52,847 bases of DNA from Marinobacterium profundum (GTDB taxonomy: Bacteria > Pseudomonadota > Gammaproteobacteria > Pseudomonadales > Balneatricaceae). Location: positions 1 through 52,847 of the forward strand of contig NZ_BCNS01000208.1 of the NCBI RefSeq assembly GCF_001528745.1, in the 5' to 3' direction. Below are positions 26,976-36,923 of this stretch, in pieces. Each line of letters starts with the position of its first letter. Positions within the stretch are counted from its first letter, which is position 1. The notes beneath the pieces are model-generated. The model was not told where the DNA came from. It did no database searches and worked only from the letters and a program-made list of their open reading frames with translations. The position numbers and the translations under genes are program-made.

Positions 26976-27950
26976 ATGCAGCTCCTGAGCCAGTTCCTGA
27001 AACACCAGAAGACTGACGAACAACTGGTCGAATTGATCAACACGCTGATGGTCGCATGCAAGGAAATTGCACTGCAGCTACGTGAAGGTGAGCTGGCCGG
27101 CGTATTGGGCACCACCGACAATACCAATGTGCAGGGCGAAACCCAGAAGAAGCTCGATGTCATCGCCAACGATGTACTGAAACAGCTCCTGCTGGACAAC
27201 CCTCTGGTGGCTGGCCTGGCGTCGGAAGAGGAAGACGATCCTGTTCCCGGCAACCCGAATGGCCGCTTCCTGGTGACCTTCGACCCGCTGGACGGTTCGT
27301 CCAATATCGACATCGATGTTTCGGTCGGCACCATCTTCTCGGTGCTGGAAATGGCCCCCGGTGAAGACCCTGCACTGCACAAAACCTACCTGCAGAGCGG
27401 CCGCCGCCAGGTAGCCGCAGGCTACGTACTTTACGGTCCCTCCGCCGTACTGGCGATGACCACAGGCCAGGGCGTGAACTTCTTCACCCTGGCCCACACG
27501 GGCGATTTCATCCTTACCCGTGAAAACGTCAAAATTCCGCCGACGACCCGCGAGTTCGCCATCAACATGTCGAATCAGCGTCACTGGGAACCGGCCATGC
27601 AGAACTACATCGGCGACCTGCTACTGGGCAGCGACGGCCCTCGCAACAAGAACTACAACATGCGCTGGATCGCCTCCATGGTGGCCGAAGTGCATCGTGT
27701 ACTGACTCGCGGCGGCATTTTCAGCTATCCCTGGGACGCGCGTGAACCGGCCAAGCCCGGCAAGCTGCGCCTGATGTACGAAGGCAACCCCATGAGCTTG
27801 CTGATAGAACAGGCCGGTGGCATTGCCAGCACCTGTTACGCTCCGATCCTTGACGTCCAGCCAAAAGAGATACACGAACGCGTCTCCATCGCCCTGGGCT
27901 CAAGTGACGAAGTGGAAGCTCTGCTGAGCTATCACCGCACGGACAAATAA
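26976..27950 (+). CDS. fbp: Fructose-1,6-bisphosphatase class 1
   Basis: This gluconeogenic enzyme hydrolyses fructose 1,6-bisphosphate to fructose 6-phosphate in the cytosol. The 324-aa protein carries the metal-binding [11 protein letters not shown] motif (residues 102-112), the upstream SEEEDD acidic cluster near 83-88, and [22 protein letters not shown] near 228. A TATAAT at 26923-26928 lies 47 bp before the ATG and may be its -10 element. It stands alone between mpl and ppa. Confidence 0.95.
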   Translation: MQLLSQFLKHQKTDEQLVELINTLMVACKEIALQLREGELAGVLGTTDNTNVQGETQKKLDVIANDVLKQLLLDNPLVAGLASEEEDDPVPGNPNGRFLVTFDPLDGSSNIDIDVSVGTIFSVLEMAPGEDPALHKTYLQSGRRQVAAGYVLYGPSAVLAMTTGQGVNFFTLAHTGDFILTRENVKIPPTTREFAINMSNQRHWEPAMQNYIGDLLLGSDGPRNKNYNMRWIASMVAEVHRVLTRGGIFSYPWDAREPAKPGKLRLMYEGNPMSLLIEQAGGIASTCYAPILDVQPKEIHERVSIALGSSDEVEALLSYHRTDK

Positions 27951-27970
27951 TTTATCCGGATGCACAGAAC

Positions 27971-28009
27971 CAGACGGCCATAAGTCGAATATAACTGAAC
28001 GGCCGTCTG
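27971..28009. terminator. Inverted repeat after fbp
   Basis: CAGACGGCC and GGCCGTCTG form a 9-bp stem around a 21-nt loop, 20 bp after the fbp stop. No T-run follows, so it may be a terminator or an element of the ppa upstream region. Confidence 0.45.
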
Positions 28010-28069
28010 TGACTATAATCCCCCACTGCATTCAGTCCCGACCTTTAAACTGCTAACAGGAAGATACGC

Positions 28070-28603
28070 ATGAGCTTTGCTAAAGTGCCTGCCGGTAAAG
28101 ACCTGCCGAACGATCTGTACGTGATCATCGAAATTCCGGCCCAAAGTTCCCCGGTCAAATATGAGATCGACAAGGATGCCGATGCCGTCTTCGTTGACCG
28201 CTTCATGGCTGCCCCCATGTTTTACCCGGCCAACTATGGCTACATCAACAACACCCTGGCCGATGATGGCGATGCGCTGGACGTGCTGGTTCTGACCCCG
28301 CACCCGGTCATCACGGGCTCCGTGATTCGCTGCCGCCCTGTGGGTGTGCTGAACATGACCGACGAAGCTGGCGAAGATGCCAAGCTCATCGCCGTGCCCC
28401 ACGAAAAGCTGAGCCAGGCCTACAACGACGTCAAGGACGTTGAAGACCTGCCCAAGCTGTTGCTGGATCAGATATCCCACTTCTTCGAGAACTACAAAAC
28501 TCTCGAAAAAGGCAAATGGGTCAAGGTTGAAGGCTGGGCGAATGCCGATGCCGCGCGTGCTGCTATCGTTGAGGCCGCCGCCGCTTACGAAGCCGCCAAG
28601 TAA
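28070..28603 (+). CDS. ppa: Inorganic pyrophosphatase
   Basis: A family I pyrophosphatase that hydrolyses PPi to phosphate, driving biosynthetic reactions. The 177-aa length is typical of bacterial hexameric enzymes. The metal-site motif [10 protein letters not shown] (about residues 65-74) matches the D65/D70 region of the E. coli enzyme, and YGYIN near 56 is also conserved. A TATAAT occurs at 28014-28019, 50 bp upstream. A strong hairpin follows the gene. Confidence 0.95.
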   Translation: MSFAKVPAGKDLPNDLYVIIEIPAQSSPVKYEIDKDADAVFVDRFMAAPMFYPANYGYINNTLADDGDALDVLVLTPHPVITGSVIRCRPVGVLNMTDEAGEDAKLIAVPHEKLSQAYNDVKDVEDLPKLLLDQISHFFENYKTLEKGKWVKVEGWANADAARAAIVEAAAAYEAAK

Positions 28604-28618
28604 GACTTGTCGCACTCT

Positions 28619-28648
28619 GCCGGGTGGAGCCCTCAGGGCCCACCCGGC
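28619..28648 (+). terminator. Terminator after ppa
   Basis: A 9-bp stem (GCCGGGTGG / CCACCCGGC) continues, after one bulged A, into a second 4-bp stem with a 3-nt loop, 15 bp after the ppa stop. A short T-containing stretch follows, so it is probably an intrinsic terminator. Confidence 0.75.
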
Positions 28649-28740
28649 ACTGCTTTAACACTTTGCCTTAGCCAACTGCCTGCAAGAGCCTCCAGCAAGA
28701 GCCTCTGATCAGACCCCGCACACATCTTGACCCACGCCCA

Positions 28741-29202
28741 TCAGAGCGTGCCCAAGTTCAACTTCCCGCTTTCCACCACATTGACGTAGGGCAGGTAGCC
28801 GCCCAGATCAAGCCGCGCATTCAACTCATAGTTCACACTGTCACGCCTGGACTGCAGCAGATCGGTCAGCAGCCTGAAGCCGTTCAGCAGATCCGCCGTA
28901 GCAGTCACACTGAAGTCCGCCTCACCGTAGGCCGGCACCTCGGGCAGATCATTGGCCACGCCGTTGAGCAGCTTGCGCCCTTCCAGCGACACCTGGTAAC
29001 TGATGCCCTGCAGACTGATCGCCTCCCGGTTGGGATTGATAATATGCAGCCCGATCAGAAAACGCGGCGCCATGCCTTCGGAGGGCAAGGACCTGAAGGA
29101 AGTGACCGAAACCTGCGGCTTTTCGAAATCAGACTGTACTGCGGCACAGCCACCCAGCATTAATATCCACAGCACCAGCAGTGCCCGTTTAAGGCTCAAC
29201 AT
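28741..29202 (-). CDS. LEA14/WHy-domain lipoprotein
   Basis: A 153-aa predicted lipoprotein. The start at 29202 gives a short hydrophobic signal ending in the lipobox LGGC (Cys near residue 18), followed by one LEA type 2/WHy-like beta-sandwich (note IINPNREAISLQGISYQVSLEGRKLLNG). Such domains occur in stress-related or cell-surface proteins, but the bacterial lipoproteins have no defined role. The residue after Cys is Ala, which favours outer-membrane sorting. It is an isolated gene after ppa. Confidence 0.8.
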   Translation of the reverse strand: MLSLKRALLVLWILMLGGCAAVQSDFEKPQVSVTSFRSLPSEGMAPRFLIGLHIINPNREAISLQGISYQVSLEGRKLLNGVANDLPEVPAYGEADFSVTATADLLNGFRLLTDLLQSRRDSVNYELNARLDLGGYLPYVNVVESGKLNLGTL

Positions 29203-29316
29203 TGCTTGAGTCTCCAGCGTGTTCGTTTCAGGGGCCATCTCTTGGACGGCAAGTGCTGCACAGTATCGCAGCCCTCGTCTGAACGCCACAATGCGGCGCG
29301 CAGACGCGGACTTCCC

Positions 29317-30345
29317 TCAGGCGGTCCAGTCGAGAATTACCTTGCCGCTCAGGCCCGACTGCATGGCGGCAAAGCCCGCCTCGAACTCATCCACCTTGAA
29401 GTGATGGGTAATGACCGGCGCCAGGTTGAGTCCACTTTGCAGCATGGCCACCATCTTGTACCAGGTTTCAAACATTTCACGCCCGTAGATACCCTTTATC
29501 TCCAGCCCCTTGAAAATCACCTGGTTCCAGTCAATCGCGGTATTGCCCGGAGGGATGCCCAGCAGGGCGATCTTGCCGCCGTGGTTCATGTGCGCCAGCA
29601 TGTCGGTGAACGCCGCTGGCACGCCGGACATCTCCAGCCCGACATCAAAGCCCTCCAGCATATGCAGATCCTGCATCACATCAGTCAGTGACTGGCGCTG
29701 CACATTCACCGCGCGGGTCGCCCCCATCTGCGTCGCCAGCCCTAAGCGGTAATCGTTTACATCGGTGATTACCACCGTACGCGCTCCCACATGGCGGGCA
29801 ATAGCCACCGCCATAATACCAATGGGGCCCGCGCCGGTGATCAGCACATCCTCCCCCACCAGATTAAAGCTCAGCGCCGTATGGGTCGCATTGCCAAACG
29901 GATCGAATATCGCCGCCAGATCATCCGACACATCGGGCGGAATACGAAACGCATTGAAAGCGGGAATGACCAGATACTCGGCAAAGGCACCCTCGCGATT
30001 CACCCCCACTCCCACCGAATTTCGACACAGGTGCCGCCTGCCGGCACGACAGTTGCGACAGGCACCGCAGGTTATATGCCCCTCCCCCGACACCCGGTCA
30101 CCGATCTCGAAGCCGCGCACCTCCTGGCCGATTTTGACGATCTTTCCCACATATTCATGCCCTACATGCATGGGCACTGGAATCGTCTTTTGCGCCCAGT
30201 CGTCCCAGTTCCAGATATGCATGTCGGTGCCGCAGATAGCCGTCTTGCGGATTTTGATCATCACATCGTTGTGCCCGACCTTGGGCATGCGCGTTCGAAT
30301 CAGGCTCAGCCCAGGGCCTGCCTGCAGTTTGGCCAGCGCTTTCAT
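29317..30345 (-). CDS. tdh: L-threonine 3-dehydrogenase
   Basis: Tdh oxidises L-threonine with NAD+ to 2-amino-3-ketobutyrate, which Kbl next door cleaves to glycine and acetyl-CoA. The 342-aa zinc alcohol-dehydrogenase-family protein has the catalytic-zinc [13 protein letters not shown] (Cys38), the structural-zinc cysteines in [15 protein letters not shown], and the Rossmann [13 protein letters not shown] near 170. It lies 24 bp after kbl on the same strand. Confidence 0.95.
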   Translation of the reverse strand: MKALAKLQAGPGLSLIRTRMPKVGHNDVMIKIRKTAICGTDMHIWNWDDWAQKTIPVPMHVGHEYVGKIVKIGQEVRGFEIGDRVSGEGHITCGACRNCRAGRRHLCRNSVGVGVNREGAFAEYLVIPAFNAFRIPPDVSDDLAAIFDPFGNATHTALSFNLVGEDVLITGAGPIGIMAVAIARHVGARTVVITDVNDYRLGLATQMGATRAVNVQRQSLTDVMQDLHMLEGFDVGLEMSGVPAAFTDMLAHMNHGGKIALLGIPPGNTAIDWNQVIFKGLEIKGIYGREMFETWYKMVAMLQSGLNLAPVITHHFKVDEFEAGFAAMQSGLSGKVILDWTA

Positions 30346-30369
30346 GACTGAGTCCTCATGGCTGTATCC

Positions 30370-31572
30370 TCATGACAGCACCCCCAGCGCCTGCCCCACC
30401 CGGGCAAAAGCGCCTATGGCGGCATCGATCTGGGTATCGGTATGGGCGGCGCTCATCTGGGTCCGAATGCGCGCCTTGCCTTTGGGAACCACCGGGAAGC
30501 TAAAGCCGATCACATAGACACCCTCCTGCAAGAGTGCGTCGGCCATACGCGCCGCCAGGGCAGCATCCCCCAGCATGACGGGGATAATCGGATGGCCGGC
30601 GCCAGCAAGGGTAAAGCCCGCTGCCTGCAGACCTGCGCGAAAGCGTGCCGTATTGCGCTGCAATTGGGCTCGCAGGGCTGCGCCCTCGGCGCTTTGGAGC
30701 AGTTGCAGCACCCGCAACGATGCGCTGACGATGCTGGGTGCCAGACTGTTGGAAAACAGGTAGGGCCGCGACAGTTGACGCAGCAGCGCGACTATTTCGC
30801 GCCGCCCGGCGGTAAAGCCACCGGAAGCGCCCCCGAGCGCCTTGCCCAGAGTGCCGGTAATGATATCGACCCGTCCCTCAACGCCACAATGCTCCACAGT
30901 GCCGCGCCCACCCTTGCCGACAAAGCCCACCGCATGGGAATCATCCACCATCACCTGGGCACCATAACGCTCAGCCAGATCACAGATACCGCGCAGATCG
31001 GCGACCACCCCGTCCATGGAAAAGACCCCGTCGGTGGCGATTAGCTTGAAGCGCGCGCCCGCGGCATCGGCTGCCTGCAACTGGGCTTCCAGATCAGCCA
31101 TGTCATTGTTGCGATAGCGGTAACGACTCGCCTTGCACAAACGTACCCCGTCGATAATGGACGCATGATTCAGCTCATCGGAGATCACTGCATCCTCGGC
31201 CTCTAGCAGTGTCTCGAACAGGCCGCCATTGGCATCGAAACAGCTGGAATAGAGAATGCAGTCGTCGGTACCCAGGAATGCCGACAGCGCGGCTTCCAGG
31301 TCCTTGTGCGGCTGCTGGGTACCACAGATAAAGCGCACCGAGGCCATGCCAAAACCCTGGTGTTCCAGCCCCTGCACCGCGGCCTCCACCAGGCGCTCAT
31401 CATTCGCGAGCCCCAGATAATTATTGGCACAGAAATTAAGTACCTGATCACCGCCGGCCAGGCGGATCAGGGGAGACTGCGCACTGTCGATAACTCGCTC
31501 GGTCTTGAAAAAGCCCGCATCGCTGAGTGTATCCAGTCGGCTTTGCAGCCGACCTAGAAAGGCATTGTCCAT
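30370..31572 (-). CDS. kbl: 2-amino-3-ketobutyrate CoA ligase (glycine C-acetyltransferase)
   Basis: A PLP-dependent enzyme that splits 2-amino-3-ketobutyrate with CoA into glycine and acetyl-CoA, completing the Tdh pathway. The 400-aa protein has [11 protein letters not shown], the [10 protein letters not shown] block, and [13 protein letters not shown] with the PLP-binding lysine. The start MDNAFLG at 31572 has GGGAG upstream and matches the 398-aa E. coli protein; an earlier in-frame start adds an unrelated 30 residues. It heads the kbl-tdh operon. Confidence 0.95.
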   Translation of the reverse strand: MDNAFLGRLQSRLDTLSDAGFFKTERVIDSAQSPLIRLAGGDQVLNFCANNYLGLANDERLVEAAVQGLEHQGFGMASVRFICGTQQPHKDLEAALSAFLGTDDCILYSSCFDANGGLFETLLEAEDAVISDELNHASIIDGVRLCKASRYRYRNNDMADLEAQLQAADAAGARFKLIATDGVFSMDGVVADLRGICDLAERYGAQVMVDDSHAVGFVGKGGRGTVEHCGVEGRVDIITGTLGKALGGASGGFTAGRREIVALLRQLSRPYLFSNSLAPSIVSASLRVLQLLQSAEGAALRAQLQRNTARFRAGLQAAGFTLAGAGHPIIPVMLGDAALAARMADALLQEGVYVIGFSFPVVPKGKARIRTQMSAAHTDTQIDAAIGAFARVGQALGVLS

Positions 31573-31731
31573 GCTGTACTCCCGCCTTAGCCGAATTTCG
31601 GGAAAAAACCTGCTGCCAAAACCATAGCAGCCCGCAACCTTAGTCACATGGCTCCCGCGCAAGGCTGGTCAAAGTTCCCGTTTAACTTTACTCTCAAGCA
31701 CTATCTGTCTGCGGTTGAATAAGGAGTACCC

Positions 31732-32400
31732 ATGGACCTGAATCTGTCGCTCTACCAGACCCGAGTCATAGGCGCGCTGATCGAGAAGGAGATCACCACA
31801 CCGGATCAGTATCCGCTGTCACTGAACGCCCTCACCATGGCCTGCAACCAGAAAAGCAACCGTGACCCGGTGCTAGACCTGGATGAAGGCACTGTGCAGC
31901 AAACCCTGGATGAACTGACCCAGCTGCGCATGGTCAAGGAAGAATCCGGCTTCGGTAGCCGGGTACAGAAATACAAGCACCGCTTCTGCAATACCGAATT
32001 CGGCGTACTTCAGTTCAGCGAACAGGAACTCGGCATCCTCTGCGTCATGTTCCTGCGCGGCCCCCAAACCCCTGGCGAACTGCGTACTCGCACCAACCGA
32101 CTGTGTAGTTTTGATGATGTACTCAAGGTCGAGAAGGTACTTTACAAGCTCATGACCCGGGACGATGGCCCCTTTATCGTCAAGCTTGCACGGGAACCCG
32201 GCAAGCGGGAATCGCGCTATGCCCATCTGTTCAATGGCGATATTGAGCCGGGCCAGAAGGCACCGCCTCCCCTGTCGGAGCCAAGAGCTGCCCACGAGCC
32301 AGAAGGCAGCGGCCGCATTGAGCAGCTGGAACAGGAGGTCCTCGAACTCAAGGCCAAGGTTGCCGAGCTCGAAGCCCTGCTCGAAGAGCTGACCACCTGA
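31732..32400 (+). CDS. yceH: YceH family protein (DUF480)
   Basis: A 222-aa YceH homologue of unknown function with tandem winged-helix-like domains. The opening LSLYQTRVIGALIEKEITTPDQYPLSLNALTMACNQKSNRDPVL is close to the family consensus. The C-terminus (about 190-222) is a coiled coil (EQLEQEVLELKAKVAELEALLEEL). It is divergent from kbl. Confidence 0.9.
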   Translation: MDLNLSLYQTRVIGALIEKEITTPDQYPLSLNALTMACNQKSNRDPVLDLDEGTVQQTLDELTQLRMVKEESGFGSRVQKYKHRFCNTEFGVLQFSEQELGILCVMFLRGPQTPGELRTRTNRLCSFDDVLKVEKVLYKLMTRDDGPFIVKLAREPGKRESRYAHLFNGDIEPGQKAPPPLSEPRAAHEPEGSGRIEQLEQEVLELKAKVAELEALLEELTT

Positions 32401-32419
32401 CAACCGCAAGCCTGGAAAA

Positions 32420-32440
32420 GGTGCGAGGTGCGAGGTGCGA
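32420..32440. repeat. Heptamer repeat, GGTGCGA x3
   Basis: Three exact head-to-tail copies of a 7-bp unit stand 20 bp after the yceH stop and 32 bp before a strong terminator. The arrangement recalls the heptamer runs in the tRNA-derived arrays. Confidence 0.9.
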
Positions 32441-32471
32441 GGGAAACAAAGAATCACAGCCACACTTGCAC

Positions 32472-32513
32472 AATAAAAAAGCCGGAAAGGTTTCCCCTTC
32501 CGGCTTTTTTATT
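32472..32513. terminator. Bidirectional terminator between yceH and a convergent gene
   Basis: A 16-bp perfect stem (A-run, GCCGGAA, and its complement) with a 10-nt loop lies between the converging genes. It has T-runs for both directions, so it should end both transcripts. Confidence 0.9.
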
Positions 32514-32520
32514 TGGTCAG

Positions 32521-32892
32521 TTAACAGTGACCTTTTTTGTGCTGCCCCGGCGGGCAAAAGTGCCCGTCGTTATGATGTTTTTTGTGTTTTTTGTATTTCT
32601 TGTGCTTATGATCGTGATCATCGTCGTCATAGTAATAGACTTCACGACGCTCATAACTGGTTTCACGATAATCACTGCGATGCCCCTGGGTATTGATCGA
32701 GGTACCCACAGCCGCTCCGACACCGGCGCCAATAATGGCGCCATCACGACCACCTACTTCAGCCCCCAGAGCACCGCCTACTGCGCCACCCAGGGCACCA
32801 CCGATGGCAGAGTCAACGGTCAGGTTGTTGCCGGCCATTGCCATAACGGGCAGCAGCGATACAAGCACTATGGCAAACAGAGACTTTTTCAT
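32521..32892 (-). CDS. Exported glycine-zipper protein with His/Lys-rich tail
   Basis: A 123-aa protein with a signal peptide (cleavage after about residue 20, AMA), then a glycine-zipper segment (about 28-63, repeated GGAxGGAxGG and GAxxGAxxGA). Such zippers form membrane-inserting helices in outer-membrane or surface proteins. The tail (about 85-123) is rich in Tyr, Asp, His and Lys and ends with two cysteines (FCPPG and GHC). It could bind metal or polyanions; this is inferred. The ATG at 32892 has AAGGAG upstream. Confidence 0.8.
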   Translation of the reverse strand: MKKSLFAIVLVSLLPVMAMAGNNLTVDSAIGGALGGAVGGALGAEVGGRDGAIIGAGVGAAVGTSINTQGHRSDYRETSYERREVYYYDDDDHDHKHKKYKKHKKHHNDGHFCPPGQHKKGHC

Positions 32893-33413
32893 GGGAATCT
32901 CCTTCGGGATATCCAGAGTTATGCGAAACAAAAAAATGGAAGAGCTTAGTGAAAGCGTTGAATTAACAGCCGCCTCAATAGTTTAAACAGTTTTAAAATC
33001 TGCAACTGAGTCTTGTCGCAACAACCTTCACATTTTAAACAAGCACCAATTTGAATGGCTCTCATTTAAATGAAACAGGTAGCAATATAATCAAATAAAA
33101 ACTGCTGCCCTGTCTCTCAATAGCGCCTATTTAACAACAACAACACTGAACAAAACATGAAGGCGCGCATTTTAAAGCCACCCGCCTGCAGATGCCAGAC
33201 GTCTCGAGATACCGACACAGAGGCTTTCACTAAAGCTCATCAATCATTGCGGACTGGCCAGTTTTTCCAATCGGGTCCATGATGATGACCGGACAGCCTT
33301 GCTGTGGAGCTATTTGTAGCGAGCTGCGCACAGGGAACGAGTCACCCTCTGCACTGTCTGTCTAATGCTCCCGGGCAACTTCAGACCAATCGACCAGGAA
33401 GGACCTGTAACCC
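32893..33413. other. 521-bp AT-rich intergenic region
   Basis: No gene, RNA or clear hairpin was found. It separates two divergent genes and probably holds their promoters. The first half is distinctly AT-rich compared with the surrounding DNA. Confidence 0.5.
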
Positions 33414-34064
33414 ATGCTAAAACTTCACGGCGTTGCGCTCAGCAACTACTACAACATCGTCAAGCAGGCCATGCTGGAAAAAGGCATCGCCTTCGAAGAA
33501 ATCACGGCACCTCCATCGCAGGACGCGAGCTTTCTGACCAAGAGCCCGATGGGCAAGATTCCCTGCCTCGAAACACCCGAGGGCTTTTTATCTGAGTCGC
33601 TAGCCATTATCGAGTATCTGGAAGAAACTCACCCAACCCCTAGCCTGCTGCCGGGCGATGCCTATCAGCGTGCCAAGACCCGCGAAATCATCAAGTACGC
33701 CGAGCTGTATCTCGATGGACCTGCGCGCCGACTGCTGGGGCACGTGATCTTCGGCGCCCCACTGCCACAACAAGCCTTTGATGAGGTGCGACCCGCGCTT
33801 GAGAAGAATCTGACAGCCCTCAAGCGCATTGCTCGCTTTGAGCCCTGGGTTGCAGGCACTGAATTCAGCCTTGCCGACATTGCCCTGCTGCATATCATGG
33901 GCCTGGTACTCGCCATCATCAAACCCGTGTACGACTGGGACATTCTGGCGCAGGAACCTGAACTGGCCAACTGGATGCAGCGTGCTGCTGCGCGGGAACA
34001 CAGCCTGACGGTGCTGGCGGCCCAGAAAAAAGTCCGCGAAGCCATGATGGCGAAACAGGCTTAG
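33414..34064 (+). CDS. Glutathione S-transferase family protein
   Basis: A 216-aa cytosolic GST. The N-terminal thioredoxin-like domain includes the cis-proline region PMGKIPCLETPEGFLSESLAIIEYLEE, with the glutathione-contacting ES pair. The C-terminal helical domain carries FSLADIALLHIMG. The usual catalytic Ser/Tyr near the N-terminus is replaced by a SNYYNIVKQAML stretch, so the active residue is unsure. A strong hairpin follows. The substrate is unknown. Confidence 0.87.
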   Translation: MLKLHGVALSNYYNIVKQAMLEKGIAFEEITAPPSQDASFLTKSPMGKIPCLETPEGFLSESLAIIEYLEETHPTPSLLPGDAYQRAKTREIIKYAELYLDGPARRLLGHVIFGAPLPQQAFDEVRPALEKNLTALKRIARFEPWVAGTEFSLADIALLHIMGLVLAIIKPVYDWDILAQEPELANWMQRAAAREHSLTVLAAQKKVREAMMAKQA

Positions 34065-34103
34065 CTGCGTCTTAACAGTACGCAACACTGCATAACGTAA
34101 ACG

Positions 34104-34135
34104 GCGAAACGCCGGCCCTGGGGCCGGCGTTTCGC
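34104..34135. terminator. Strong hairpin between GST and NCS1 genes
   Basis: A perfect 15-bp stem (GCGAAACGCCGGCCC and complement) with a 2-nt centre lies between the converging GST and permease genes. There is no long T-run, but the stability suggests a transcription end. Confidence 0.7.
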
Positions 34136-34182
34136 ATTATGCAGGAATACTCAGTCAGGCCCAGCGTACAGGCCCGCTGCCA

Positions 34183-35544
34183 TCAGTCACGAAAACGTGC
34201 ACAGGCCGCCCAGTTATTCATCAACAGGTAGTAGGTGACACCGGCTGGAATCAGGCTGGCATACCAGGAAATGGATGAGAACCAGAGTGCGATCACGGCA
34301 CCGACGAGCGACGCAATGATGGCAGCATAGTTCACACCCCGGTAAGGACCCTTCTCGTCATATAGCTTCGAAATATCCAGAGTGCGACGACGCAGGATGA
34401 AGTAGTCCACTACCATAACCGCGAAGATCGGCCCCAGAAAAGCGGAGTAAGTCTGAACAAAGGTTTGCAGACCCGCAGAAGACTCTTCCTTCACCAATTC
34501 CCAGGGGAAGGTACCAAAGGCCGCCAGACCCACCAGAATAGTGGCGGTGCGAAACTTCAGCTTGAACACATCCATCAGGATGTAAGTCGGCGGTACCACG
34601 TTGTTCAGCACGTTGGTGGTGACCTGGGCAAAGGCAATAAACAGCAAGGTGGTGATCAGCAGCGCCTGGTTATCCACCGCACTGGCAAACACTTGAATCG
34701 GATCGGATACACCGGTGGCACCAGAGACCATCAGCCCGATCAGGCCCATGAACAGGGTGCAGGGCAGAATAGACATGGCATACAAGGTGGCTAGCAAACC
34801 CGGGCCACTGCCCTTTTTGAGCTCGCGTGAATAGTCACTCACGTTCAGCATCATGGTGCTGTAGATACCCAGAAACAGCATGGTGGCACCCCAGAACGGC
34901 ATGCCCCAGGTACCCTCGATATTCACCAGATTGGTGGTAATTTCATCGCCGTAGCGGTCAATGACGCTGTAGAACATGTAGACCAGCGACGCCAGGATGA
35001 AGACACTGCCGAAGTTTTCCAGCCACTTGATGCCCTGGAAACCAAGCATCGACAGACCGATCTGCAGAAACTGGAATACTACAAAGTAAAACACCAGATT
35101 ATCGAAGCCAAACAGACTGGCCGAAACGGCGTTAATGGCACCGGCGCCGATCCAGCTCTGAAAGCCGTACCAGACAATGGCCGGCACTGCCCTCACCAGC
35201 CCAGGGAAGCGGGTACCGGCAAAGCCAAAGGCACTGCGCGCCTGCACCATAAAGGGAATACCGTACTTGTAACCAGCGGCGCCGTTGAATGCCAGGGCGA
35301 TACCGATGACGAAACAGCCGATGGCAATGGCCGCACAGGCCTGCAACAGGTTGAGCGTACCGACGATGCTGGAACCCATCGCAAAGGTACCGATGGAGAC
35401 ACAGCCACCGAACCAGGCCAGCAGATAGGACAGCCGCCCCATGATGCGTGTTTCCTGGGGCGCCAGTGATTCCTCGCCTGCGGCTTTGCTCTGGACGGGC
35501 TCATGCGCCGAAGCGGCCCCCGTTAATACTTGTTCATTTTGCAT
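34183..35544 (-). CDS. NCS1-family nucleobase/hydantoin/allantoin permease
   Basis: A 453-aa symporter of the NCS1 family, which takes up nucleobases, hydantoins, allantoin or related compounds with Na+ or H+. About 12 helices are visible. WYGFQSWIGAGAINAV near 130 matches the substrate-site region of the hydantoin transporter Mhp1. The next gene upstream encodes an Asp/Glu-hydantoin-type racemase, which favours hydantoins or allantoin over cytosine; that is inferred from position. The upstream gap of 155 bp leaves room for its own promoter. Confidence 0.88.
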   Translation of the reverse strand: MQNEQVLTGAASAHEPVQSKAAGEESLAPQETRIMGRLSYLLAWFGGCVSIGTFAMGSSIVGTLNLLQACAAIAIGCFVIGIALAFNGAAGYKYGIPFMVQARSAFGFAGTRFPGLVRAVPAIVWYGFQSWIGAGAINAVSASLFGFDNLVFYFVVFQFLQIGLSMLGFQGIKWLENFGSVFILASLVYMFYSVIDRYGDEITTNLVNIEGTWGMPFWGATMLFLGIYSTMMLNVSDYSRELKKGSGPGLLATLYAMSILPCTLFMGLIGLMVSGATGVSDPIQVFASAVDNQALLITTLLFIAFAQVTTNVLNNVVPPTYILMDVFKLKFRTATILVGLAAFGTFPWELVKEESSAGLQTFVQTYSAFLGPIFAVMVVDYFILRRRTLDISKLYDEKGPYRGVNYAAIIASLVGAVIALWFSSISWYASLIPAGVTYYLLMNNWAACARFRD

Positions 35545-35699
35545 GATGCTTCCTCATACAACAGGCCTTGGGCCCGTATTGTTATTATATTTCGGCTGGA
35601 CGCTTGTCTTGGCGCACCCAACACGACTCCGGTTTACTCAATCGCCTTTTTACAGCTTGTCTCGATAGCTGTTGTCACTAAGCTGTTTTCACCAAAAGC

Positions 35700-36440
35700 T
35701 CAGCGCCCAGACTCAGACAGATACTCGAACTGGCCGCTAAAAGCCTTGGGCCGCGGGAAAGCGAGATCCCCGTGTTTACTTGTACCCAGCCCCAGGCTGA
35801 CCAGCGATTCCGCCAGTTTCATGGCCGCAGTGACTCCCTCGACGATCGGCAGCCCGACTTCCTGACTTATCTGCTGGCGCAGGTCCGCCATGCCACCACA
35901 ACCCAGCACGATGGCACCTATGTTGTCTTCTGCCTTCGCACGCAGACATTCCTCGATGATGCGATCCAGTGCAGCATTGCCGCCGTCTTCCAGGTCCAGC
36001 ACCGGAATCTCCGCCGCCCGTACTCGCCGGCAGTGATGGGCAAAGCCGTAAGACTGCAGCAGGTGTTCGGCGATGATGCCGGTGCGGCCCAGGGTCGTGA
36101 CGATGGAAAAGCGGGTGCTTATCAGCGTGGCCATGTGAAACGCGGCCTCCGCAATTCCGATCACCGGCGCCCGTGTCAGCTCACGCGCCGCCAGCAGCCC
36201 AGGGTCGCCAAAGCAGGCGATAATGTAAGCATCCGCCTGCTCGAGTTCGCCAGCACGTATTTCCTCCAGCACGCCTACAGCGCTGATAGCCTCATCGAAA
36301 TGACTCTCGATCGACGCAGGACCACTGCGCGGATTGGTTGCAACGACCCGGGTACCGGGAGCCGCTATATGCTGTGCGGCTTCACCGATCTTCTCGGTCA
36401 TGCTCGCCGTCGTATTAGGATTTATTACGCGAATATGCAT
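35700..36440 (-). CDS. Asp/Glu/hydantoin racemase family protein
   Basis: A 246-aa cofactor-independent racemase of the Asp/Glu-hydantoin superfamily. The two catalytic cysteines are present: Cys76 in ACFGDPGLLAARE and Cys181 in LGCGGMADL, spaced as in hydantoin racemase HyuE and allantoin racemase HpxA. The opening IRVINPNTTASMT is also typical. It would interconvert stereoisomers of a 5-substituted hydantoin or allantoin, and the neighbouring NCS1 permease would supply it. No hydantoinase or allantoinase gene is in the window. Confidence 0.85.
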   Translation of the reverse strand: MHIRVINPNTTASMTEKIGEAAQHIAAPGTRVVATNPRSGPASIESHFDEAISAVGVLEEIRAGELEQADAYIIACFGDPGLLAARELTRAPVIGIAEAAFHMATLISTRFSIVTTLGRTGIIAEHLLQSYGFAHHCRRVRAAEIPVLDLEDGGNAALDRIIEECLRAKAEDNIGAIVLGCGGMADLRQQISQEVGLPIVEGVTAAMKLAESLVSLGLGTSKHGDLAFPRPKAFSGQFEYLSESGR

Positions 36441-36923
36441 CGTCGCTCTCTCGTCTGGTTGAGGTGCCTATGTAGTTTTACAAAAAAACAATTTAATACA
36501 CAAGATAAATAACATTATCGTTAACAATAATGTTTTGCCGACAAAAATCCGATTTGACAGCCGGCACGGACGCCAAGCCACACCGTCAGGAAGACCACTA
36601 AAGCTTTTTTTTCAACCGCTTAAAGATAAAGGAAAGGCCTGAAAGCCGGCGCAGTATCAGTGTCTGCAGCCCCATTAACATGAAACAGCTGCATGAAGAA
36701 CCAGGATCTTTGATAAAAATTTCTCGCTATCCCAGATAGCTATACCGGTACTCAAACCCAAGAACGCAACACTTGGCAGGGGATAGACTGCGCGCCAAAT
36801 CAACATCACCTATGCTGTGTTAAAGGCTCTGGCGCAGGCTCCCACTCAAGCCAATAGGCTACGTATGAGCGATAGCAACGGGAATCCAGGCTCAACAATC
36901 GGTATTAGCAGGAGGCGTGCGTT
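36441..36923. other. 483-bp intergenic region with an operator-like palindrome
   Basis: No gene was found. A 24-bp palindrome (AACATTAT-N8-ATAATGTT, 36511-36534) lies 71 bp before the racemase start and is listed separately. The rest shows no clear structure. Confidence 0.5.
36511..36534. promoter_or_regulatory. Operator-like palindrome before the racemase gene
   Basis: Perfect 8-bp arms AACATTAT and ATAATGTT surround an 8-nt centre in an AT-rich stretch. The size and position suit a dimeric regulator controlling the racemase/permease genes. The regulator is unknown. Confidence 0.5.
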
